NCBI RefSeq assembly: GCF_900107585.1
Contig: NZ_FNQM01000009.1
Span: 62,001-126,000, forward strand
Source of the DNA: Rubrimonas cliftonensis
GTDB taxonomy: Bacteria > Pseudomonadota > Alphaproteobacteria > Rhodobacterales > Rhodobacteraceae
Direction of reading: 5' to 3'
DNA: 64,000 nt
The position numbers and the translations under genes are program-made. Shown here piece by piece: positions 25,977-34,587 of the stretch. A model generated the notes under the pieces. It was not told the DNA's origin. It saw only the letters and a program-made list of their open reading frames with translations, and searched no databases. Numbering within the stretch: the first letter of the stretch is position 1; the number at the start of each line of letters is the position of its first letter.

Positions 25977-26845
25977 CACAGCGACTTGCGGAAGAACCGC
26001 CCCGTGATGCCCTGCGGCATGATGCGGATGATGACGATGGCGGTCAGCAGCAGCGCCACCTCGCCGAGCGTCGGTCCCGTGGCGTAGGAGATCACGCCGT
26101 TGACCACGCCCAGCAGCGACGACGCCGAGAGCGTGCCGGCGAGGATCGCGGCGCCCCCGGAGATCACGGTGATGAACGCCTTGGCGATGTAGATCGCGCC
26201 GACGGTGGGCACGACGCCGGTGATCGGCGCCAGCAGCCCGCCGGCCAGCCCCGCGACCGCCGAGCCGAAGCCGAAGGTCAACATGTAGACCTGCGAGGTC
26301 GAGACGCCGAGCGCCGACGCCATGTCGGGCCGCTGCATCGTCGCCCGCGCCACCAGCCCCAGCTTGGTCAGGCGCAGCACCGCGTAGACCCCCGCGACGG
26401 CGGCCAGCGTGATGAGGATCAGGAACAACTCGTAGCCCGAGGAGCCGTAGCCGCCGATCTGCACGGCGCCGATGGGCGGCGAGATCGTCGTCGTGGTCTG
26501 CGGCCCGAAAATGGTCGTCACCGCCCCGATCAGGAACAGGCTCAGCCCCCATGTCGCGAGCAGCGTGTCGATCATCCGCCCGTAGAGATGGCGGATCAGC
26601 ACCCGCTCCACGATCACGCCGACGAGGCCGACGACCAGCGGCGCCAGCACCAGCATCGCGAACCAGAGATTCACGCCATGGCTGGTCGCGACGATCACCG
26701 TGTAGCCGCCGAGCATGATGAACTCGCCATGGGCGAGGTTGATCACGCGCATCATGCCGAAGATGATCGCGAGCCCGAGGCTGATCAGCGCGAGGTTGCT
26801 CACGCCGTAGACGATCTGCAGCGCGAGGGCGAGGAAGAGGTCCAA
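25976..26845 (-). CDS. HAAT ABC transporter permease, LivH/UrtB type
   Basis: A 289-residue permease with about 8 membrane segments. It carries LGLAIIFGMMRVINLAHGEF then MLGGYT, the LLATWGLSLFLIG strand and GISTSQ-like VSTSQVYMLTFGFGSAVAG. I chose the TTG at 26845 because GGAG lies 7 bp upstream and the first membrane helix follows at once; the frame remains open further upstream without protein character. A GC-rich hairpin (26900-26920) lies between this gene and the binding-protein gene. Confidence 0.85.
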   Translation of the reverse strand: MDLFLALALQIVYGVSNLALISLGLAIIFGMMRVINLAHGEFIMLGGYTVIVATSHGVNLWFAMLVLAPLVVGLVGVIVERVLIRHLYGRMIDTLLATWGLSLFLIGAVTTIFGPQTTTTISPPIGAVQIGGYGSSGYELFLILITLAAVAGVYAVLRLTKLGLVARATMQRPDMASALGVSTSQVYMLTFGFGSAVAGLAGGLLAPITGVVPTVGAIYIAKAFITVISGGAAILAGTLSASSLLGVVNGVISYATGPTLGEVALLLTAIVIIRIMPQGITGRFFRKSL

Positions 26846-26899
26846 GCGTCGTCTCCGGATATTGCGGGCGGGGGCGCGGGGAAGGGCGTAAGGAGGGCG

Positions 26900-26920
26900 G
26901 GGGCGCGCAGCGCGCGCCCC
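26900..26920 (-). promoter_or_regulatory. GC-rich hairpin between binding-protein and permease genes
   Basis: A perfect 9-bp stem (GGGGCGCGC / GCGCGCCCC) with a 3-nt loop lies 8 bp past the stop codon of the binding-protein gene and 54 bp before the permease start. There is no T-run. By position it could stabilise the 3' end of the binding-protein message or attenuate read-through, as is common in ABC importer operons. That role is inferred. Confidence 0.5.
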
Positions 26921-26928
26921 TAGGCGCG

Positions 26929-28173
26929 CTACTCGATGCCGGCGGCCTTCAGGCCGTTCTCGAAGTAGAAGGTCGACTGGTTGGGGTTGGCGTCGAGATC
27001 GCAGACCAGAAGCGTGTCCGACGGCGGCTGCGCCTCGAAGGTCTCCAGCACATGCAGCACCTGGTCGCGCAACTCCGCGATGGCGACGTTCTGCACGAGG
27101 TGGTTGGTCTTGGGCTCGATGGTCACGGTTCCCGACGGCCCGTCGAAGCTGACCGGCGAGCGCAGGGCCTCGATCACCGCCATGCGGTCGGTCGTGCCCG
27201 CCTTCCGCACGCCCTCCGCCCACAGATGCACGCCCTCATAGGAGCGCGCGGTGGTCTCGGAGATGTAGTTGATGTCCTCGCTGGAGAACGCGCGCAGATC
27301 GCTCACGAACTTCCTGTTCGCCGGCGTGTCGATCTCCTCGAAATAGGCGAAGGAGACGATCATGCCGTTCCCTTCCTCCGCCGAGACCAGCTTGTGCTCG
27401 CCGCCCAGCGTGAAGGTCGTCGAGGCCAGCGGGATTTCCTTGTTCACGCCCGCCGCGCCATACTGGCGGTAGAACGAGATGTGCGCCGCCCCGACCAGCG
27501 CCGACATCACGAAGTCGGGCTTCTCGGTCTGGATCTTCTTGATCGTCGGGCCAAAGTTGGTCACGTCGAGCGGGAAGAACTCCACCGCGACATTCTCGCC
27601 GCCGTTGTCTCGAACGTATTTCTGCACCCAGTCGGCGGTGATGTGGCCATAGTTGTAGTCAGCCGCGATGATGTAGACCTTCTTGCCCCACTTGTTCATG
27701 GCGTATGGAACGAGCTTCTCGACAGTCTGCGCCGGCGTGCTGCCGGTGCAGAAGTTGTTGTAGTCGCAGACGCCGCCCTCATAGAGCGTGTTGTAGAAAT
27801 AGAGGGTTTGGAAGCGGTTCAGCACCGGGCGGATCGCCTCGCGCGAGGCCGAGGTGATGCCGGCGTGGACGACATCCACCCGGTCGCCGGCGGCGGCCTG
27901 GGTCGCGAACTGGGTGTAGAACTGGATCGTGGTCTGCGGATCGTAGGCGATCAGCTCGATCTGGCGGTCGAGCAGCCCGCCGGCGGCGTTGATCTCCGAG
28001 ACGGCGAGCTTCGTGGCCTCCAGCATCGGCCGGCCCAGCAGCTCCAGCCCGCCCGACTGGTCGAGGATCGCCGCCATCTTGATCGGGTTCGCCGCGCGGA
28101 CGATCGCAGGCGCGGCGAGGGTCGCGGCGCCGGCGGCGGAGGCGCGCAGCAGGCTGCGGCGGGACAGTTTCAT
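26929..28173 (-). CDS. HAAT ABC transporter substrate-binding protein (urea/amide type)
   Basis: A 414-residue periplasmic binding protein. The N-terminus has a twin-arginine-like signal, LSRRSLLRASAAGAATLAAP, cleaved after about residue 28 (AIVRAANP). The body belongs to the UrtA/FmdD/AmiC branch of Peripla_BP_5: ILDQSGGLELLGRPMLE, AVSEINAAGGLLDRQIEL, LYFYNTLYEGGVCDYNNFC and the VYIIAADYNYGHITADWVQK stretch. These point to urea, formamide or another small amide rather than branched amino acids. It is the first gene of the operon, with AGGAG before the ATG, 46 bp after the flotillin gene. The linked amidases agree with an amide ligand. Confidence 0.87.
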   Translation of the reverse strand: MKLSRRSLLRASAAGAATLAAPAIVRAANPIKMAAILDQSGGLELLGRPMLEATKLAVSEINAAGGLLDRQIELIAYDPQTTIQFYTQFATQAAAGDRVDVVHAGITSASREAIRPVLNRFQTLYFYNTLYEGGVCDYNNFCTGSTPAQTVEKLVPYAMNKWGKKVYIIAADYNYGHITADWVQKYVRDNGGENVAVEFFPLDVTNFGPTIKKIQTEKPDFVMSALVGAAHISFYRQYGAAGVNKEIPLASTTFTLGGEHKLVSAEEGNGMIVSFAYFEEIDTPANRKFVSDLRAFSSEDINYISETTARSYEGVHLWAEGVRKAGTTDRMAVIEALRSPVSFDGPSGTVTIEPKTNHLVQNVAIAELRDQVLHVLETFEAQPPSDTLLVCDLDANPNQSTFYFENGLKAAGIE

Positions 28174-28219
28174 TCGGTGTTCTCCTGTGCTGATCCGTCA
28201 GTGGACGCCGCGACGTCGC

Positions 28220-29842
28220 CTAGCTCTCGGCCGGTCCCGAACCGTTCCTGGGAGCGCCGCCCGTCCCGGGCGCGTCGCCGGTGCGCAGGCGCGAGGCCAC
28301 GCCGCCCACGCCGGCGCCGATGTTCATGCCGATCTCCTCGCCGAGCTTCTGGACGGCGGGCAGCTGCAGGGCCATGCCGAGAATGCCGTCGACGACCTGG
28401 TTGACCATCGGCCCGCCGTCGCCATGGCCGCCCGCGCCGCCGCCCGCGGCGCCGAAGCCGCTGACATGGTTGATGCGGATGCTCTCGATCTTCTCGGCGG
28501 GCTTGACCATCTCGCGCACCACCTCCGGCAGGGCCTTGATCTTGGCGAGGTCGGTCTTCATGCGCACGATGGCCTCGGACTGGGTGTTCTGCGCGTCGAA
28601 CAGCGCCGCCTCGCCCTCGGCCTGAGCAAGCAGGCGCGCCTTCTCCGCAGCCGCCTTCTCGGCGACGGCGTGCGCCTCGGCCTCGGCCATGGCGCGCACC
28701 GTGCCGGCCTCGGACGCCACGCGCGTGTCGTCCACCGCCGCGGCCTCCTGCGCCTTTATCACCGCCAGCGCCTTGGCGCGTTCGGCGGCGGCGGTCTCCC
28801 TCGCCGTCACCACGCTCTCGCGGCCGGTCACCTCGGAGGCGATTGCGGAGGCCGCCGCCGCCTGGGCCGTCGCGGCCTCCGCCTTCTTGGCCGCGATCAG
28901 AACCTCGCTGTCGGCCTTCGCCGTGCGCTTGGCGAGCTCCGCGCGGGCGTCGATCTCGGCGATCTCCTGCTCGGCCTGGATCTGCTTGGCGCGCACCTCC
29001 ATGTCGCGGCGGATGCGGGCGTATTCGCGCCGCTCGTCGCCCTCCGCCTGCGCCTCCGCGGTCTCGGCGGTGGTGCGGGCGCGCGCGGCCTCGATGGCCT
29101 TAGTCTGCGCGAACTGCGCCTCCTCCTCCTCCTGCTCGATCAGCAGGCGGCGCTTGACGGCGTCGAGGCGGCTCTGGCGCACGGCGGTGTCGGCCTCGTC
29201 CTCGATGACCGCGCGCTCCTTCTTGTTGGTCGCGATCACCTCCGCGAGGCGCCGCATGCCGACCGCGTTGAAGGCGTTGCCCTGATCGAGGTTCTGGAAC
29301 GGCGTCTGGTCGAGCCGCGTCAGCGACACCGCCTCCAGCAGCAGCCCGTTCGGACGCAGCTTGTCCGCCAGCGCATCGGCAACTTCGGCGACGTACTTGC
29401 CGCGGTTGTCCTGCAGCGCGTCCATCGTGTAGCCGGCGGCGACGTTCAGCAGCGCGTCGGCGAGCTTGCCTTCGAGCAGGTCGGCGAGGTCTTCCGCCCG
29501 GAACGCCTTGCCCCCCAGCGCCTGCGCCGCCGTCGCCACGCCTTCGTCGGTCGGCTGCACGCGCACATGGAACTCCGCGGTGGCGTCGATGCGCAGGCGG
29601 TCGGCGGTGATGATCGAGGTCTCGCCGGCGCGCTCCACCTCCAGCCGCATGGTGCGCATGTTCACTTCGGACGTGCGGTGCAGGATCGGCAGGCTCAGCA
29701 CGCCGCCGTCGAGCACCACGCGCTGCCCGCCCTGGCCGGTGCGCACCAGCGCCACTTCCCGGCTCGCCTTCATGTAGAAGCGGTTGAGAAACAGCACGAG
29801 CGCAACAAGCGCGACGATCGCGCCGACAACGAGCCAGACCAT
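28220..29842 (-). CDS. Flotillin-family protein (YqiK-like)
   Basis: A 540-residue protein with one N-terminal membrane helix (about residues 3-22), then an SPFH/band-7 domain (about 30-200: VRTGQGGQRVVLDGG, IDATAEFHVRVQP, LEAVSLTRLDQTPFQ). A long Ala/Glu/Lys-rich coiled coil follows (about 215-420) and then a C-terminal flotillin-like segment with a Gly-rich linker. This is the layout of bacterial flotillins that scaffold membrane microdomains. The start at 29842 has GGAGG at 9 bp; the alternative at 29872 has none. It points the same way as the HAAT operon and ends 46 bp before it, so co-transcription is possible. Confidence 0.85.
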   Translation of the reverse strand: MVWLVVGAIVALVALVLFLNRFYMKASREVALVRTGQGGQRVVLDGGVLSLPILHRTSEVNMRTMRLEVERAGETSIITADRLRIDATAEFHVRVQPTDEGVATAAQALGGKAFRAEDLADLLEGKLADALLNVAAGYTMDALQDNRGKYVAEVADALADKLRPNGLLLEAVSLTRLDQTPFQNLDQGNAFNAVGMRRLAEVIATNKKERAVIEDEADTAVRQSRLDAVKRRLLIEQEEEEAQFAQTKAIEAARARTTAETAEAQAEGDERREYARIRRDMEVRAKQIQAEQEIAEIDARAELAKRTAKADSEVLIAAKKAEAATAQAAAASAIASEVTGRESVVTARETAAAERAKALAVIKAQEAAAVDDTRVASEAGTVRAMAEAEAHAVAEKAAAEKARLLAQAEGEAALFDAQNTQSEAIVRMKTDLAKIKALPEVVREMVKPAEKIESIRINHVSGFGAAGGGAGGHGDGGPMVNQVVDGILGMALQLPAVQKLGEEIGMNIGAGVGGVASRLRTGDAPGTGGAPRNGSGPAES

Positions 29843-30118
29843 CCGGGCGAACCTCCACTGTGCGGCGACCACCGCTGTTCAGGCGGAGAATCGTCATGGC
29901 CGGAACGCTAACAACGCAAGGGCGGGTCAACACCGAAGATTCGCAGTCCGGCGACGTCGCCATTCGGGTCTGCGGCTTTTTCGGGCGCGGGTGCGGCAAA
30001 TGGATGAAAGTGCGAAAAAACTGTGCGGGAACTGAGCGGTTGGCGCGGAAAGGTCCGCGAGGCCTGCGCTTCGGCAGCGACGTGCGTCAGGCTCGGAACG
30101 CGGCCAGAGGCTTGGTGC

Positions 30119-30340
30119 TTATGACCGGCGGGCGACGATGCTTGCATTGACGACGGCGCGCGTCACCCTCGCGAGGCCGTGGCGCCTGGCGCTCGCGGCG
30201 ATCAGACCGCCGGTGGTCGCGACGGTGCGCCCGGCGGTCCGCGCCCTGGCCGTCATCTGGCCCCGGAGATCGCCCTTCGGCGCGCCGGCTTCGGCGGTGA
30301 GGCGCGGCTCGCCGCCGTTTTTGAGTAGCTCGGAGTCCAC
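30119..30340 (-). pseudogene. Decayed VapC/FitB-type PIN toxin remnant
   Basis: A 73-codon frame. Its second half reads ARTAGRTVATTGGLIAASAR followed by RHGLARVTRAVVN. That matches the C-terminal block of VapC/FitB PIN toxins (..AGR.....D.LIAA.A..HGL.LVTRNV.DF). The conserved acidic residue before LIAA is replaced by glycine, the NV.DF end is altered, and the protein is about half the normal 130-140 residues, so most of the nuclease core is deleted. It lies 19 bp downstream of the antitoxin remnant in the usual antitoxin-toxin order. Not expected to be active. The interval 29843-30118 between it and the flotillin gene shows no gene. Confidence 0.6.
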
Positions 30341-30359
30341 GCTCGCGCCTAGCGCGCCC

Positions 30360-30539
30360 TCACCGTTGGACCGGCCGGATCGGGCTCTGGTCCCGGGTCA
30401 GATCGACCCTGTCGAACGTCGGGCCTCGCATGAGGATCTGCGCGAGGCCGGGCTTCCCTTCTGTCAGGCGGCGGCGCCCGGTCTCCGCAAGGATGATCAA
30501 GGCGGCGTCGCGCCGGGCGATGCGCCGCCGCCCTGAGAC
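30360..30539 (-). pseudogene. Decayed Phd/YefM-type antitoxin remnant
   Basis: The frame ending at the TGA at 30360 reads RRDAALIILAETGRRRLTEG, then KPGLAQILMRGPTFDRV and DLTRDQSPIRPVQR. This closely follows the C-terminal half of Phd antitoxins of alphaproteobacteria (..AVVVLS.E.YRRLT..KPSLAE.L..GP.F...DL.RD.SPMR.VEL). The N-terminal DNA-binding half and a start codon are missing. Together with the VapC remnant downstream it marks a dead toxin-antitoxin module. Recognition is from family memory, without a search. Confidence 0.6.
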
Positions 30540-30612
30540 GGCCGCGGCGCCCCGCCTCTTGGCGCGCCCCGCCCGGCGACGGGCGCCGGAACCCGTCGGG
30601 CGCGCGCCGCGA

Positions 30613-31950
30613 TCAGGCGGCCCGGCCGCGTCGCCCGCGCAACGCGCCGAGCCCGCCGAGCGCCAGCCCCAGCAGCCAGACCGACGCCGGCAGCGGCACC
30701 GGCGCAGGCGCGGCGGCGAGAGCCTCGTAGCGCAGCCCTTCCGCCGCGCCGTCGGCGAAGCCGGTCCATCCCTCTGCGCCGAGCGTCGGCAGGTCGAGGA
30801 AGGCGGCCCTGGACGCGTCGCCCTTCAGCAGCACGTCCATCCAGGCCGTCACGAAATGCTGGCCGACATTGTTCATGAAAACCGTATCCCAGACCGCGTC
30901 GGTGTAGTGGCCCGAGACGCCGGCGACGAAGCTCTCCTTCGGCGCGGGGATCGGCGCGACGGTGTTGTGGCCGCCGCCCTCGAAGGTCAGCAGGGCGCGG
31001 TCGACGCTGGTCGCGCCCTCCCAGATCGCGCGCACGCCTTCCTCGTAGAGCGACGTGCGGTCGTCCGAGCCGGCGATGAAGAGCATGGGGATCTCGATGC
31101 CCGCCAGCCCCTCCTCGTCCCAGAAGCCGCGGTTCATGCCCCAGGGGCCGATCGCCACGGAAGTCTTGATGCGCGGGTCGGGCAGGGCGTCGTGTGTCGC
31201 GCTGCCCTGCCTGTGGATCTCCAGCGTGTCGAACGGCGAGTAGGCCATGGCGGCGTCGCTGAGGCCGCCGCCGGACGTTACGACGGCGCCGTAGCCGCCC
31301 ATCGAGTATCCGATGAGCGCGGCGTTGTCGGCGTCGATCAAGCCGGCCACCCCGGAGGACGCGTCGCCGTTGAGCCGCGCCATCTCGTCGAGCACGAAAA
31401 GCTGGTCGAGGGAGCGGTTCACGAGGGTCGATCCGAAAACCGTCTGGGTGCGGTAGGTGCTGTCGGTGTGGTCGATGGAGGCGACGACATAGCCCTTGGA
31501 GGCGAGGTTCTCGGCGAGGTGAGACATGAGGAAGCGGTTGCCGGGGTAGCCGTGGCTCATGAGGATCAGCGGGAAGGGCTCGCCGGCGGCGGCGGGCGCG
31601 GCGTCGCGGAACGCGCGGCCCTCCAGCGTCACCTCGGTGACGCCGTCGCGGATGTAGCTCTGGAACGAGGTCTCGCCGGTCGCCCCGCTGGCGGCGGGAT
31701 ACCACATCTCGACCGTCAGCGGCCGGTCGTAGCGCGGATACTCGGCCGGCTTCGGTTCGGTGACGTCGATGGCCTTGATGTCGATCTGGTCGGGATTGAC
31801 CAGGTCGAACCGGCGCACGCCGACGGGCAGATCGCCATAGGCGGCGAGGGCCGGCGCATCGGTAGACTGCCCGTCGATGCGGTTCTGCGCGGCGAGCGGC
31901 GTAGCCGCGGCGGCGGCGATGGTCATTGTCATCAGGGCGATGTGGCGCAT
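30613..31950 (-). CDS. Alpha/beta hydrolase with VPLPA-CTERM tail
   Basis: A 445-residue exported hydrolase. A signal peptide covers about residues 1-22 (ends PLAAQN). The body is a dienelactone-hydrolase or PAF-acetylhydrolase-like fold: LTVEMWYPA strand, LILMSHGYPGNR oxyanion region, nucleophile Ser in LIGYSMGGYG (G-x-S-x-G), a likely acid in IAGSDDRTS and a His in GGGHNTVAP. The C-terminus carries PVPLPASVWLLGLALGGLG followed by basic residues, a VPLPA-CTERM sorting signal. So it should be secreted and processed by an exosortase. The start at 31950 has AGAGGA 6 bp upstream. Substrate is not identifiable; an ester or lactone is likely. Confidence 0.82.
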   Translation of the reverse strand: MRHIALMTMTIAAAAATPLAAQNRIDGQSTDAPALAAYGDLPVGVRRFDLVNPDQIDIKAIDVTEPKPAEYPRYDRPLTVEMWYPAASGATGETSFQSYIRDGVTEVTLEGRAFRDAAPAAAGEPFPLILMSHGYPGNRFLMSHLAENLASKGYVVASIDHTDSTYRTQTVFGSTLVNRSLDQLFVLDEMARLNGDASSGVAGLIDADNAALIGYSMGGYGAVVTSGGGLSDAAMAYSPFDTLEIHRQGSATHDALPDPRIKTSVAIGPWGMNRGFWDEEGLAGIEIPMLFIAGSDDRTSLYEEGVRAIWEGATSVDRALLTFEGGGHNTVAPIPAPKESFVAGVSGHYTDAVWDTVFMNNVGQHFVTAWMDVLLKGDASRAAFLDLPTLGAEGWTGFADGAAEGLRYEALAAAPAPVPLPASVWLLGLALGGLGALRGRRGRAA

Positions 31951-32343
31951 TCTTGGTCCTCTTGGGGTTGCAGCCGGTCCGGCGGCGTCGCGACGGCTCT
32001 CCGGGATCGGACGGCGCACGGTGCGGACGGCGGGACGGTTCCGGGGCCGCCGGGTCAGGCGCAGGCCGCGGGCTGCGCGACGAGTCTAGCCGTCGGCGCG
32101 GCGGGCAGGGTGAAAGACATGGAGCGGCCCTCTCATCTCACGCGATTTCCCGGCGGAAGCTTCGCGCAGAGGTTGAGTAACGTTTTCCGATGACGCGCCC
32201 GTGAAGCTGGCGTGACCGATTGAAGGCGGACGGGCCCTGCGCGCGCCTGCCGCCCGGCCTCGGGCGGCGACTTCCGGCGCGACCGCCGCGGCGGCCATCG
32301 GCGGAAGCTGGCGCATCGCACGGGGCGGCGCTAGCCTCCGACG
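31951..32343. other. Divergent intergenic region, hydrolase / LysR
   Basis: About 390 bp separating the 5' ends of the hydrolase gene (-) and the LysR gene (+). No credible ORF is seen. It should hold both promoters. I could not pick a convincing -35/-10 pair or LysR box. Confidence 0.5.
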
Positions 32344-33324
32344 ATGCGGGACATCAATCTGAAGGCTACCGAGTATTTCGAGGCGGTGGCGCGTCTTGGC
32401 GGCGTGACGAGGGCGGCCGAGGAGCTGGCCGTCTCTCCCTCTGCCGTCAGCCAGCAGATCCGGCTGCTCGAGGGCCAGCTCGGCGTCCGCCTGTTCCGGC
32501 GCGAGAAGCGGCGGCTGGTGCTGACGCTCGACGGAGACCGGCTGTTCCAGACCACGACGCAGGCCTTCGGCGCGCTGCGCAACGCGCGCAGCGCCATCGC
32601 CCGCCAGCGCGACGTGCGCAGCCTGACCATCCGCGTCAGCCCGAGCTTCGGCGTGCGCTGGCTCGGACCGCGCATCGCCGGCTTCGCCGCCGAGAACCCC
32701 GACTGGAACATCCGCATCGACGCCACCCCCGACTTCACCGCCTTCGAGACCGAGGCCATCGACCTCGACGTGCGCTACGGTCTCGGCGGCTGGGCGGGCC
32801 TTACGGTCATGCCGATGATGAACGACCTCGCCGCGCCGCTCTGCAGCACGGACTACCTCGCGCGGCTGCGCGCCGTCTCGGACGATCCGGCGGCGCAGCT
32901 TTCCGCCGCGCGGCTGATCGACAGCGTGAAGATGCTCTACCGCTGGGATCTGTGGCTGGCCGCCAACGGCGTCGTCGTGCCCGATCTCGGCTATCCGTTC
33001 CGCTTCGACCGCTCCTCGATGTCGATCGAGATGGCGAAGCAGGGCGGCGGCCTTGCGCTCGACAGCGTGATGCTGTGCCTGCCGGAGCTGATGCGGGGCG
33101 AACTCGTGCCGTTCTCGACCGACTATCCGGTGGTGGAGTTCCAGGGCTACTGGCTGGTGTGCCCGCCGCGGCATCTCAACCGCCGCATCGTCGCCCGCTT
33201 CGCGGACTGGCTCGCCGCGGCCTGCGCCGCGCACGAAGCGCAGGCGCGGGCGTTCCTCGCCTCCCTCGGCTGCGCGTTCCGGCCCGGGCGTCTGACGGAG
33301 ATGACGCGCGGCGGCCCTCAGTAG
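32344..33324 (+). CDS. LysR-family transcriptional regulator (GcvA-like)
   Basis: A 326-residue regulator. The winged helix-turn-helix is at about residues 6-65 (YFEAVARLGGVTRAAEELAV, SPSAVSQQIRLLEGQLGVRL). The effector-binding domain follows, with the GcvA-type strand LTIRVSPSFGVRWLGPRIAG and the DLDVRYGLGGWAGL segment. It runs toward the TRAP transporter operon, and its last codons overlap the end of the dctM-type gene by 7 bp. The neighbouring TRAP-transketolase operon is the most likely target, although their promoters are not shared. Confidence 0.88.
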   Translation: MRDINLKATEYFEAVARLGGVTRAAEELAVSPSAVSQQIRLLEGQLGVRLFRREKRRLVLTLDGDRLFQTTTQAFGALRNARSAIARQRDVRSLTIRVSPSFGVRWLGPRIAGFAAENPDWNIRIDATPDFTAFETEAIDLDVRYGLGGWAGLTVMPMMNDLAAPLCSTDYLARLRAVSDDPAAQLSAARLIDSVKMLYRWDLWLAANGVVVPDLGYPFRFDRSSMSIEMAKQGGGLALDSVMLCLPELMRGELVPFSTDYPVVEFQGYWLVCPPRHLNRRIVARFADWLAAACAAHEAQARAFLASLGCAFRPGRLTEMTRGGPQ

Positions 33325-34574
33325 ATCGTCAGCGCCGGGACGTAGGACATCAGAAGCAGCACGGCGAGCGCCACGAGGTAGAACGGCGCCAGCGACCGCA
33401 CCACTGCGCCGACGCCCACCCCGGCGATCGCCGCCGAGATGAACAGCGTCGTTCCGACCGGCGGGGTGTAGAGGCCGATCGAGAGGTTGACGACCATCAT
33501 GAGCCCAAGCTGCACTGGGTCGAGCCCGATCGCCTGGCCGATCGCCACGAACAGCGGCCCCAGCAGCAGGATCGCCGCCGGCAGGTCGAGAAACGCGCCG
33601 ACCACCAGCATCACGACGTTGAGGGCGAGGATCACCATCCACGGCTCCGAGAACGCGCCGATCATGAAGGCGGTCAGCGCCTGCGGCGCGCGTTCGGCGG
33701 TCAGCACCCACTGGATGGTGGAGGACGCCATGATGATCAGCATCACCGCGCCGGTCATCAGGGCGGTCTCAACCGCCGCGTCCCAGATCGTCCGCAGCGT
33801 GAGGTCGCGATAGACCGCGCCGCTGACCAGCAGCGCGTAGGCCACCGCCATCACGCTGACCTCGGTCGGGGTGGCGACGCCGAAGCGCAGCGTGCCGATG
33901 ACGAAAACCGGCATGAGCAGCGCGGGCAGCGCGATCAGGATCTGGCTGCGAAAGGCCCGCAAGCCGCCGGCGAGCGGCGAGCGCGGCAGGTTCCGCCGGC
34001 GCGCCACCCACCACACGGCGGCGAACATGCCGACGCCGAGCAGCACCCCGGGCAGGATCCCCGCCACGAACAGGTCCACGATCGATACGTTCGCGACCAG
34101 CCCGTAGAGGATCAGCGGGATCGACGGCGGGATCAGCACGGAGATGGTGGACGAGGCCGAGTTGATCGCCGCCGCGAAGCCGCCGGGATAGCCCTCCTGC
34201 TTCTGCACCGGGATCAGCGCGTTGCCGAGCGCCGTCGCGTCGGCCACCGCCGAACCCGAGACGCCGCCGAACATCACCGACCCGATGATCGACACCTGCC
34301 CAAGCCCGCCCTTCATGTGACCGACCAGAAGCCGCGCGATCGTGACGAGATAGACGCCGAACCGGCCCGACATCATCAGGCTGCCCGCCAGAATGAAGAA
34401 CGGAATCGCCAGCATCGGAAAGCTCTGCGTCGGCGTATAGAGGCGCTGCGCGATCACCGCGAGCGGCTTGCCGTCGAGCAGCAGCGCGGCGGCCACGCCG
34501 CCCAGCATGGCGTGGCCCACCGGCACGGCGAAGGCCATCAGCAGCAGAAAGCCCCAGATCAGCGGCGCGGTCAT
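33318..34574 (-). CDS. TRAP transporter large permease (DctM type)
   Basis: A 418-residue permease with about 11-12 membrane segments. Typical DctM marks are FPMLAIPFFILAGSLMMSGR, MFGGVSGSAVADATALGNAL, INSASSTISVLIPPSIPLIL and LGLMMVVNLSIGLYTPPVG. It is the channel subunit driving solute import with the ion gradient. It starts 13 bp after the small permease gene and is the last gene of the operon, overlapping the convergent LysR gene at its end. Confidence 0.92.
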   Translation of the reverse strand: MTAPLIWGFLLLMAFAVPVGHAMLGGVAAALLLDGKPLAVIAQRLYTPTQSFPMLAIPFFILAGSLMMSGRFGVYLVTIARLLVGHMKGGLGQVSIIGSVMFGGVSGSAVADATALGNALIPVQKQEGYPGGFAAAINSASSTISVLIPPSIPLILYGLVANVSIVDLFVAGILPGVLLGVGMFAAVWWVARRRNLPRSPLAGGLRAFRSQILIALPALLMPVFVIGTLRFGVATPTEVSVMAVAYALLVSGAVYRDLTLRTIWDAAVETALMTGAVMLIIMASSTIQWVLTAERAPQALTAFMIGAFSEPWMVILALNVVMLVVGAFLDLPAAILLLGPLFVAIGQAIGLDPVQLGLMMVVNLSIGLYTPPVGTTLFISAAIAGVGVGAVVRSLAPFYLVALAVLLLMSYVPALTIY

Positions 34575-34587
34575 GGCGTCTTTCCCT

